This document shows positions 56,640 through 64,000 of a stretch of DNA of 64,000 nt, piece by piece (position 1 is the first letter of the stretch; each line of letters starts with the position of its first letter). The stretch is from Psychromonas antarctica. Its GTDB lineage: Bacteria > Pseudomonadota > Gammaproteobacteria > Enterobacterales > Psychromonadaceae. The stretch is taken from positions 119,521 through 183,520 of the forward strand of contig NZ_JAHNZV010000001.1 in NCBI RefSeq assembly GCF_022267535.1, given 5' to 3'. A program made the position numbers and the translations under genes. The notes beneath the pieces were generated by a model. It worked only from the letters and a program-made list of their open reading frames with translations, ran no database searches and was not told the origin of the DNA.

Positions 56640-57170
56640 ATGAAACAGATTGAAAATGGATTATTAATTAACGAGTGGCAATTAGGGCAGCAGTTAAATA
56701 CCGCTGTGCATAATGGCGCGCGTGATAAATTTAATCTGTTGCTTAGTTTGTTATCTGAAGATGCACGTGATTTTGCACAATTTAGTCTGCCAGAGCAAAG
56801 TCAGTCGCAATTACAACAAGCGCAGTTACGTGCCTCGTTATTTTTAGCGGATCCACAGCCTTTGGTTAATGCAGGAATATCGGCACAGCAAGCGGCCAGT
56901 TTAAATCATGATTTGCAACATCAAGATTTTACCAGTATTCGTTTGAAACAGCTCTTATCTAATGAGGCGTTATTATCGCGCAATGAAGCTGGCGATATAG
57001 CGAGTGAAATAATTGATAACTTATCCTTTTTATCTCAACATCGCTTGACGGCAGAGCCGCTAAAGGATGCACCGCAACCTGATATTGCAGAAGGGGTAGG
57101 GGCCGATATGATGGCATTGTATAGCAGCTTAGATTTAGATAATAAGCCGCTTAAAGTTAACTATATGTAG
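56640..57170 (+). CDS. VC2046/SO_2500-family protein
   Basis: A 176-residue cytosolic protein of the uncharacterised VC2046 family found in Vibrio, Shewanella and relatives. Typical segments are NEWQLGQQLNTAVHNGARDKFNLLLSLLSEDARDF (in two motifs) and the C-terminal DMMALYSSLDL. It is mostly helical and Gln/Leu-rich with no enzymatic motif. Function unknown. It stands alone. Confidence 0.75.
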   Translation: MKQIENGLLINEWQLGQQLNTAVHNGARDKFNLLLSLLSEDARDFAQFSLPEQSQSQLQQAQLRASLFLADPQPLVNAGISAQQAASLNHDLQHQDFTSIRLKQLLSNEALLSRNEAGDIASEIIDNLSFLSQHRLTAEPLKDAPQPDIAEGVGADMMALYSSLDLDNKPLKVNYM

Positions 57171-57270
57171 ACGTATATTTAACCCCCAAAGGTCTCTCTT
57201 TTGGGGAAACTACACGCCTCCTATTTTTTGCTGAGAGCGAGAGATTTACTCTCCCTCTCGCAGAGGTTAT

Positions 57271-57846
57271 TTATTTAATCAATTGAAAAACACGGTTGAC
57301 TTGCTTTACCCCGTCTACTTTACGGGTGATATTGGTGGCATTATTGGCCATCTCTTCGCTGACTATCCCAATTAAAAATACTTCGGCATTTTCAGTGATC
57401 ACTTTGATCTTCAATGAATTCACTTCTTCATGTCCGGTTAATTGACTTTTTACTTTGGTGGTTATCCAACTGTCCTTGCTCTGCTGGGAAAAGCCGATTG
57501 GCTTGGCGATGCGTAACTGGTTATACACCCCTTTCGCTTGTTTAAGAGTCTTTAACTGCTGTTCAACTTGATCTTTCGTTTGCTGATCGGTTACTTGACC
57601 AACGACTAGCAAATAACCACTATTACTGATTAAGTTGATGCGAATGTTTTCATTGCGGATATTGAGTTCGTTGATTTTATCTAACGCTGCTGTTGATAAC
57701 GCACTGTCATCTAATTGCTGAGAAAGTGTTCGCTCATCACTAGTGACCGCGACAGCGGTACCGGCAACAACAATTAAACCGCCAGCACAACCTTGCAGTA
57801 GTGAAAAAACAGAGATAAAAAATAGTGTAACTGTAAATTTTTTCAT
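57271..57846 (-). CDS. dolP: Outer-membrane BON-domain lipoprotein DolP
   Basis: DolP (YraP) is an outer-membrane lipoprotein that supports envelope integrity and BAM activity. The 191 residues start with a lipobox (SLLQGCAGG) and contain two BON domains (about 45-115 and 125-190; NLISNSGYLLVVGQV and VITENAEVFLIGIVSEE). It lies 8 bp after diaA in the conserved run lpoA–yraN–diaA–dolP. Confidence 0.93.
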   Translation of the reverse strand: MKKFTVTLFFISVFSLLQGCAGGLIVVAGTAVAVTSDERTLSQQLDDSALSTAALDKINELNIRNENIRINLISNSGYLLVVGQVTDQQTKDQVEQQLKTLKQAKGVYNQLRIAKPIGFSQQSKDSWITTKVKSQLTGHEEVNSLKIKVITENAEVFLIGIVSEEMANNATNITRKVDGVKQVNRVFQLIK

Positions 57847-57854
57847 AAATTCGC

Positions 57855-58442
57855 TTAATGTTGAGGGAAAAGTTGTTGATCAATGAGATCGCTTAAGCAG
57901 TTAATCACCAGTAAATGGATCTCTTCAATACGAGATCCTTTATCACTCGGTGCACGTATTTCTATATCATCAGAGCCCAATAGTCCAGCTAATTCACCAC
58001 CATCAACACCGTTTAGTGCGATAATTTGAATCGATTTACTCAGTGCTGTTTCCACCGCTTTAATCATATTACGGCTGTTACCACCATGGCTTATCACCAT
58101 CAGTACATCACCACTTTGTGCAAGGGCTGAAATTTGTTTGGCATAAATTTCATCAAAGTTGCTATCACTTGCAATCGCAGAGAGCAGGGCCGAATCGGCT
58201 GTGATTGCAATTGCAGGAAGCGAAGGGCGCTCTTTTTCATACTTATTAAGAAGATGAGAAGAAAAGATTTGTGCCAGCGCTGCCGCGCCACCATTACCAC
58301 AGACGAGAATCTTATTACCTCGAATTAAGGTGTTTGAGAGTGCAATAGCTGCGCTTTCAATGACTTCTGGCAAGGCTTCTGCAGCAACTATTTTTGTTTG
58401 AATACTTTCTGCAAAATGAGCTTGAATTTTAGCGTTTATCAT
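57855..58442 (-). CDS. diaA: DnaA initiator-associating protein DiaA
   Basis: SIS-domain tetramer that binds DnaA and times replication initiation. The 195 residues show the SIS core [23 protein letters not shown] and [20 protein letters not shown], close to phosphoheptose isomerase GmhA. Synteny with yraN and dolP supports DiaA rather than GmhA. Confidence 0.92.
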   Translation of the reverse strand: MINAKIQAHFAESIQTKIVAAEALPEVIESAAIALSNTLIRGNKILVCGNGGAAALAQIFSSHLLNKYEKERPSLPAIAITADSALLSAIASDSNFDEIYAKQISALAQSGDVLMVISHGGNSRNMIKAVETALSKSIQIIALNGVDGGELAGLLGSDDIEIRAPSDKGSRIEEIHLLVINCLSDLIDQQLFPQH

Positions 58443-58456
58443 TATGTATCTTCATC

Positions 58457-58828
58457 TTATTCTAGAAAAGCGTTTTGAATCCATTCTGGGATTGTAGACT
58501 GCTGATCAATGGCAATTGCGTCAAAACGACAATAGGGTTCACTTTCAAATTGGGTTAAATAGTGTTTTGCTGTTTTTATTATTTTACCTTGTTTACGTTT
58601 TGTGATGGAGGCCAATGCGCCACCAAATTCACTATTCTTTCGATAGCGTACTTCAATAAAAACCAGCGTTTCTTGATCTAACATAATCAAGTCAATTTCA
58701 CCAAAACGGCAATAATAGTTCTGGCAAACTAAAGATAAACCCTGCCCTTGTAAATAAGCAAGGGCTTGTTTCTCAGATTTTACCCCTTGAGATTTACTGG
58801 GCTGGAATAGGCGAGGCAACTTCAACAC
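58457..58828 (-). CDS. yraN: UPF0102 protein YraN
   Basis: Small putative endonuclease of the UPF0102 family (123 residues). It shows the nuclease-like motif CRFGEIDLIMLDQETLVFIEVRYR (Glu, Asp, and the E-x-R/K pair). It overlaps the end of lpoA by 35 bp and precedes diaA by 14 bp. The exact substrate is not known. Confidence 0.92.
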   Translation of the reverse strand: MLKLPRLFQPSKSQGVKSEKQALAYLQGQGLSLVCQNYYCRFGEIDLIMLDQETLVFIEVRYRKNSEFGGALASITKRKQGKIIKTAKHYLTQFESEPYCRFDAIAIDQQSTIPEWIQNAFLE

Positions 58829-60779
58829 GTTTCCCTTGCTGATATTTTGCCCAGCTTAGCTTAGCTTGAATTGTATTGCTCGAATCTAAACTCAGTTGAC
58901 CCACTAAACCTTGGTAGGTGTAATTGTCATTATTTTGCAACTGCATTAACTGCTCAATTAGTTGGTAACTATCAAAGCCAAGGGCAAATAGCCGTAATAT
59001 TGGTAACGGCTGTTTGCCCCACGCCTGTTCAACTTCTTTAAAGGTTTTATCGTCAGGCGCTAATAAAAAGGGGCTATCAGAGAAAGTCAGGTTAGCAAGC
59101 TCCTCATTTTGTCTGCCATTGAGATCTAAAAGGTGACTGCGTGAGCTGGCATAAAGCGGCATAGCGGAAGCAAAGGGACTAATTGACACATCAATAAACG
59201 GTTTGAGTAGGATCAGTTCATCACGCTTGCTGACGATATAGATAGCATCAATATCCCGACGACTACGCACCTCCGATTCTAACGGAAGATAAGTGATAGC
59301 TTTCATTTGTGCAATTCGATTTTTACTTTTATCGGTTTGTAGTAACTGCTCAATAAACTGCGGTAGTTGTGCTTTGTTATTGAAAAAATACGCCTCGGCT
59401 TGTATTTCGCTGGCGCTGTTTAATGCGCTCCACTGCTGTTTAAACGCATCCGCTATGCGTTCTCCATACGCAGAGTTTTCTGCTATCACTAACGGTTTTT
59501 TATGCTGTTGTGAGGCGATCAGTTGTGCGGCTTGTTTCGCTTCTTCTTCGGGTGAAAGTGGAAACGCATAATGCCATGGTATTTTGCTGCTGAGCGTGAT
59601 TTCTTCTGTTGGCTGTTCGATGAAGCTATTAAGAGCTAAAACAGGTATATCTTCAACTAAAGGTAAAAACAGATCAATTTCATTTTTGAGTAATGGACCA
59701 ATCACAAAATCGATATTTTGTGCTTTAAATTGCGCTACTATCTGCTCTACACTTTGTGTTTGCGTATCATAAAAATGTAATTTTGGTAGTGGACGGTTAA
59801 GTGCCTCGTCGTTTGCTATTTGACTTGCTTGGCGCTGTGTGTAAAAAGCATGTAATAACCCGTACTGAATGGCTTCTCCTTGCTGTTCAAAGCGGCCTGA
59901 AAGTGGTAGCAAAATGGCTATGTTTTCCGGTTGATAAGGACTTAATTCCGGAATATTAGTTAATTGCGTTGGCATAAAGGCTAACACGGGGTGCGTTGGG
60001 TAACGCTTTTCCCAGTCTGCTAACGCACGAATTAATTGATTTGAACGTAACTGGTAACGTTTGTATAAGCTAGCCAGTTCATACCAGCCCTCTTTAAAGG
60101 AATCACTTTCGATAGCTATTTCTGTTGTCGGTAGCGTATCTGTAAGTTCGTCGTCTGGCGCTGTTAGTTGCTCGGCAAGATCCGATGCGATTTGATACTG
60201 ATTTAAAACATCAATAGGTAGTAGTGCTAGTTGTGTTAATAGAAGATCGTTATATTGTTGTATTTCTTCTTTATTTAATAGCGGTGTTAATATAAGTAAG
60301 TTCTCTGATGCCCCTAAATGATCCTCATTCGCTACCTGTAACTGCGCTTGCAGTTTTAGCGAGTAGATAAAGCCAAGTTTAGAAAGCTGTTTTTTATCGA
60401 GTTTATTCAGTACTTGCTGCATCTCTTTTAGTTTGTTTTGTGCATATAAATTGTCTGCAATTAACAAATTTAACGATGCCTGTTCAGCCGGAGAAAGCTT
60501 TTCTGCTTGTAGATACTCGATAATAGAATTTGCTAAGGTAAATTTCTTTTCTGCAATCAAGGCCTGTACTGCAATAAATTGCCATGCCGAATTACTTTTG
60601 CTCCCTTCTAGCTCATCTTTTTTCAGATAAAATGCCGAGTCATTACTTAATTTAGAAAAAAGCTTGGGTGGAATATCATTAGGTGACGTTGGGCTGAGAC
60701 TACAAGCCGATAAAATAGCTAAGGTTAATAGCATTATTAAGTAATGAGAAAATCGTTTTGTAGCGGTAAAAACGTTCAA
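58794..60779 (-). CDS. lpoA: Penicillin-binding protein activator LpoA
   Basis: Outer-membrane lipoprotein that activates the peptidoglycan synthase PBP1A. The 661 residues have a lipobox signal peptide (LAILSACSLS). An N-terminal TPR-like helical domain (to about residue 250) is followed by a C-terminal periplasmic-binding-protein-like domain (from IAILLPLSGRFEQQGEAIQYGL). It is the first gene of lpoA–yraN–diaA–dolP, divergent from rsmI, as in E. coli. Confidence 0.95.
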   Translation of the reverse strand: MNVFTATKRFSHYLIMLLTLAILSACSLSPTSPNDIPPKLFSKLSNDSAFYLKKDELEGSKSNSAWQFIAVQALIAEKKFTLANSIIEYLQAEKLSPAEQASLNLLIADNLYAQNKLKEMQQVLNKLDKKQLSKLGFIYSLKLQAQLQVANEDHLGASENLLILTPLLNKEEIQQYNDLLLTQLALLPIDVLNQYQIASDLAEQLTAPDDELTDTLPTTEIAIESDSFKEGWYELASLYKRYQLRSNQLIRALADWEKRYPTHPVLAFMPTQLTNIPELSPYQPENIAILLPLSGRFEQQGEAIQYGLLHAFYTQRQASQIANDEALNRPLPKLHFYDTQTQSVEQIVAQFKAQNIDFVIGPLLKNEIDLFLPLVEDIPVLALNSFIEQPTEEITLSSKIPWHYAFPLSPEEEAKQAAQLIASQQHKKPLVIAENSAYGERIADAFKQQWSALNSASEIQAEAYFFNNKAQLPQFIEQLLQTDKSKNRIAQMKAITYLPLESEVRSRRDIDAIYIVSKRDELILLKPFIDVSISPFASAMPLYASSRSHLLDLNGRQNEELANLTFSDSPFLLAPDDKTFKEVEQAWGKQPLPILRLFALGFDSYQLIEQLMQLQNNDNYTYQGLVGQLSLDSSNTIQAKLSWAKYQQGKRVEVASPIPAQ

Positions 60780-60900
60780 AATATTATCCTTTAATGCGCA
60801 AGTAAATTTTCGAAGTAGGTATCAAGATAGCCTTAGTGTAATATTGCCGCATCAGTTAAACAATCTTATTCACTTATCTATTCTTTTATTAGGGCGACAA

Positions 60901-61761
60901 ATGTCTGAAAATGACCAAGTTTCATCTCAACTTCCCGCAAAACTTTATATTGTTGCTACGCCAATCGGAAATTTCAGTGATATTACCTACCGCGCTATCG
61001 AAACCTTGCAGCAGGTTGATCTCGTTGCAGCTGAAGATACTCGTCACAGCGGTAAGTTATTAAGTCACTATCAAATAAAAAAACCATTATTCCCGCTGCA
61101 TGATCATAATGAACGTGAGCGAGGGAAAGTACTAATCGATAAAATAAAAGCAGGACTCTCTGTGGCATTAATTTCCGATGCGGGTACCCCTTTAATTAGT
61201 GATCCTGGTTATCATTTAGTGAACGAATGCCGTGAGGCCGGGGTTGATATCGTACCTATCCCAGGGCCTTCGGCTGTTATTACTGCATTAAGTGCTGCAG
61301 GTCTGCCTACTGACCGATTTTCATTTGAAGGCTTTTTGCCCGCTAAAGAAAAAGGCAAGCAGGATAAATTAAAGGCCTTGATTGAAGAGACACGTACGAT
61401 GATTTTTTATGAATCACCGCGCCGTATTCAAGATACCATCAAACAAGTGATTGCGATCTTAGGAGCCGAACGAAAGCTCGTTATTGCACGCGAGCTAACT
61501 AAAACCTTTGAGTCATTTTATTCATTACCTGCTGAAGAGATGTTGGTGTTTTTAAATCAAGACAGCAACCATTGCCGTGGTGAATTTGTCTTGATGGTCG
61601 CTGGGGCGCAAAAAGATGAAGATAGCATCCCACAAGTGGCGTTAAATACCTTGGCACTATTAAAAGAGCAGCTACCACTTAAAAAAGCCGCTGCACTAAC
61701 CGCACAAATACATGATCGACAAAAAAATGAGCTCTACAAATGGGGCTTAGAGAATTTGTAA
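60901..61761 (+). CDS. rsmI: 16S rRNA 2'-O-ribose C1402 methyltransferase RsmI
   Basis: SAM-dependent methyltransferase for C1402 in the decoding centre. From ATG 60901 the 286 residues carry YIVATPIGNFSDITYRAIE, VDLVAAEDTRHSGKLL, ISDAGTPLISDPGYHLV and FYESPRRIQDTI, all family signatures. An in-frame upstream extension to 60844 lacks similarity. It is divergent from lpoA. Confidence 0.96.
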   Translation: MSENDQVSSQLPAKLYIVATPIGNFSDITYRAIETLQQVDLVAAEDTRHSGKLLSHYQIKKPLFPLHDHNERERGKVLIDKIKAGLSVALISDAGTPLISDPGYHLVNECREAGVDIVPIPGPSAVITALSAAGLPTDRFSFEGFLPAKEKGKQDKLKALIEETRTMIFYESPRRIQDTIKQVIAILGAERKLVIARELTKTFESFYSLPAEEMLVFLNQDSNHCRGEFVLMVAGAQKDEDSIPQVALNTLALLKEQLPLKKAAALTAQIHDRQKNELYKWGLENL

Positions 61762-61771
61762 CTGATTAGGC

Positions 61772-61801
61772 TTGTATTTGTAACGAACCATCCCGTATAA
61801 T
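61772..61801 (+). promoter_or_regulatory. Promoter of rnpB
   Basis: TTGTAT (61772-61777) and TATAAT (61796-61801) are 18 bp apart. The predicted start falls at about 61808-61810, the 5' end of the RNA. Confidence 0.8.
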
Positions 61802-61809
61802 CCGCCACG

Positions 61810-62178
<369 letters not shown>

Positions 62179-62191
62179 TTATAATTTCCTT

Positions 62192-62210
62192 CCCCTTGTT
62201 TTTCAAGGGG
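62192..62210 (+). terminator. Hairpin after rnpB
   Basis: CCCCTTG-TTTTT-CAAGGGG lies 14 bp after rnpB. The following bases are not T-rich, so it is only a probable terminator. Confidence 0.45.
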
Positions 62211-62277
62211 TTAGGGATTTGTGACCTCAGCGTTAACTTTGTTGTGTTGTAACTTTCACACAAGGTTGCACACAAAT

Positions 62278-63874
62278 ATGTACACTTCAAAAGTAAAACA
62301 CACAATTATAAAAGGTAATGTTTATTATCTTAACTTCCGCGTCGGCTCTCATACAAATGTCAGAATTAGTTTAGGGATTGACAGTAGAATACAGGCACGA
62401 TTAATTATTGCTCACATCACACCTATTTTATTTAATCTGAAATCACTAGGTCAATTTATGTATACGCCACCCTTGCAAGAAAAAATTAATGCTCTTGTTG
62501 CAGTGCTGACTATGAAAATAAAAGAGCATGCACAAATATTGCTATATCCAACAAGCCCACGAACTATGGATGCCAAAAGTGATTATAAATCCACACTCGA
62601 TTGGATTGCTGAAGATATAGCAGAAGATGAAGGGGGTAGTGTTGGTGATGTTGAATTAGAAATGCCCGAGATGTTTAGTGAAACAGAACAAGAGCATAGT
62701 GCATCTGTCCTATCAGGTGGTACTGGTTTTTATGAGATAGACAAACACCTGTCGATGATTGGTATTGAAGAATATGACCCTTTTTATTCTAATGCTAAAA
62801 GGGCTTTGGAATATGTATATCACCATGCTAGAAAGGCGTATAAAGAGATTGGGGTGTTTGAGTATGAAGAGGCTGAAACTACACTTAGTAGGTTACAACA
62901 ATATTCTGATAAGTTAAACGAAAGTAACCCCTGTACAAATCAAAATATGATACCTGTAAAGAAAGAAGAGCCTGTAAATGTAAACCTTTTATCTGAGTGG
63001 ATTGATAGGTTTATTGAAATGAAAAGATCTCACAAAGAGAATCCTTGGTCTGGAAAAGTAGAGAAAAATAATACACGACTTTTTGAGGCTCTTGTCGCTG
63101 TAATAGAGGACATACCTGTTACAGATATTAACGGGCGTATACTTGATGAAGCTTTTACAGTGTTGAGGGATATGCCAGTAGGCAACAAAAAACCTTATAA
63201 TAATATGTCTATATGTGAGAGGGTAGAAATTGCACGCGATGGAGAAACAGAGGCGGATAATATTATTAAGCCTAAGACGCTACGAGAGTATAAAAAACTA
63301 TTGCAAAGTCTATTTAAATTTATAATGTTTAAGAGGGTTGTTGTAACGTCACCTACTGAAAATATGTTCTTTGAAATTGGAAAATCTGCGAAAAGAGGGG
63401 CTTTCTCTGATGACCAACGTGATGAAATGATTAAATATTGTTTATCGCAACCTGAGACAGAAGCTTATAAAAAGTGGGGGGTGTTGTTAATGGCTTATAC
63501 GGGTATGAGAAATACGGAAGTAATGCAACTTAGCAAAAGTTGTATAAAAAAGAGTAAAGGTATTCACTATATAATGGTTGATAATAAAGGCAATAGAGCA
63601 TTGAAAACTGAATCTGCTATTAGGCAAGTCCCTTTGCATGCTGACCTCATGAGTTTTGGGTTCTTGGAATATGTAAAAGGTTGTAAAGAGCGGTTATTCC
63701 CTGATACAACAAGTAAGAGTCTAACAAGATTTTATCAAATCATTAAACGAGACTTAGGTTTTGAAGATACTAATGAGTATGGTAGTGATATTGTTTTGTA
63801 CAGTTTAAGGCATTGGTTTAATACGCATTTAAGATCTCACAGCATTGATATTGCTATTATCCAACAACTTATGG
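62278..63874 (+). pseudogene. Tyrosine recombinase (integrase), C-terminus cut off by an insertion
   Basis: A phage- or island-type integrase. The N-terminal part (MYTSKVKHTIIKGNVYYLNFRVG) resembles the arm-binding domain of long integrases. The catalytic domain shows box I Arg in MAYTGMRNTEVMQLS and the box II Arg in LYSLRHWFNTHL. The family normally continues GHxxxxxTxxxY, but after IIQQLM the sequence turns into unrelated DNA. The second His and the nucleophilic Tyr are therefore lost and the enzyme should be inactive. About 530 residues remain. ATG 62278 fits the domain start. It lies 100 bp behind rnpB and points away from it, as expected for an integrase that used rnpB as its target. 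Confidence 0.8.
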
Positions 63875-64000
63875 TGAGCTTACGGCAGCGTAGCTCAACT
63901 TCCATTTTTTGTTCTGATTTAATACGGGTAACTCATCCATCAGGACTTAATTATGTCAAATCCAGAGCAACTTAGTAGCGTTATTACTGCATTTGAGCAG
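63875..64000 (+). mobile_element. Left end of a probable insertion sequence
   Basis: Similarity to the integrase stops at about 63874. GAGCTTACGGCAGCGTAGCTC (63876-63896) folds as an imperfect hairpin (GAGCT-ACG with CGT-AGCTC, one bulged T), the kind of structure seen at transposon ends. A new gene with its own ribosome-binding site starts 57 bp later. The right end is outside the window and the IS family is not identified. Confidence 0.6.
63953..64000 (+). CDS. Start of a probable transposase gene (partial)
   Basis: ATG 63953 with AGGA 8 bp upstream opens a frame of 16 codons (MSNPEQLSSVITAFEQ) to the window edge. Its position just inside the putative IS end suggests a transposase. The visible part is too short for family assignment. 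Confidence 0.45.
   Translation, partial: MSNPEQLSSVITAFEQ

Noticed and set aside
57171..57270. Two hairpins (CCCCAAA/TTTTGGGG and GAGAGCGAGAG/CTCTCCCTCTC) between VC2046 gene and dolP
   Set aside because: Neither is followed by a T run in the required direction, so I do not call them terminators.

Overview
The window looks like chromosomal DNA of a cold or marine, polarly flagellated gammaproteobacterium. Gene order and protein sequences resemble the Psychromonas / Shewanella / Vibrio neighbourhood, and Psychromonas is my best guess. The DNA is AT-rich. Support comes from the order degQ–zapE–rplM–rpsI–petABC–sspAB, from the H-ring genes flgT/flgO/flgP with sigma-54 flagellar promoters (typical of polar flagella in Vibrio relatives), and from a rhombosortase gene. 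No 16S gene is present, so the genus is an inference.

Layout. 1–8.4 kb holds housekeeping genes: a DegQ protease (partial), a zapE reading frame split by a one-base shift at an A8 run, ribosomal proteins L13/S9, the cytochrome bc1 complex, stringent starvation proteins SspA/SspB, and a YrfG-type nucleotidase. 8.6–14.1 kb holds a double-Cache chemoreceptor behind an FNR-like promoter, then a three-gene unit: a retropepsin-like DTGA protein, an inactive-transglutaminase/7TM membrane protein, and a RimK-like ATP-grasp ligase. 14.5–21.2 kb is the lnt–corC–ybeY–phoH–miaB operon with ubiF divergent. 21.25–23 kb is a scar: a nested inverted-repeat (MITE-like) element, a decayed alcohol-dehydrogenase gene, and a frameshifted acetyltransferase. 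PsiE and tRNA-Arg(CCU) follow.

23.9–45.6 kb is a flagellar and chemotaxis cluster: flgT, flgO, flgP, flgN, flgM, flgA, cheV, cheR, flgBCDE, flgFGHI, flgJK, flgL and a long flagellin. It is interrupted only by an opposite-strand Na+/H+ antiporter-family gene between flgI and flgJ. Seven sites with exact GG-N10-GC spacing lie 40–90 bp upstream of flgT, flgP, flgB, flgF, flgJ, flgL and the flagellin gene, and a near-consensus FliA (sigma-28) promoter lies upstream of flgM. This gives a readable transcriptional hierarchy: sigma-54 controls structural and late genes, and FliA controls its own anti-sigma factor.

45.7–61.8 kb is again mostly core: rhombosortase, tapT, arfB, fpr, divergent queC/queE, hrpA, a receiver-TPR response regulator, tRNA-Tyr, a VC2046-family gene, and dolP–diaA–yraN–lpoA with rsmI divergent. 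rnpB (RNase P RNA) follows at 61.8–62.2 kb. A tyrosine-recombinase gene starts directly behind rnpB, which suggests an integrated element. That integrase is itself cut before its catalytic tyrosine by what appears to be the left end of an insertion sequence running off the window.

No CRISPR array, toxin-antitoxin pair or recognisable defence system is visible. The least understood functional system is the retropepsin/7TM/ATP-grasp trio at 10.8–14.1 kb. The most interesting mobile-DNA feature is the nested insertion behind rnpB.
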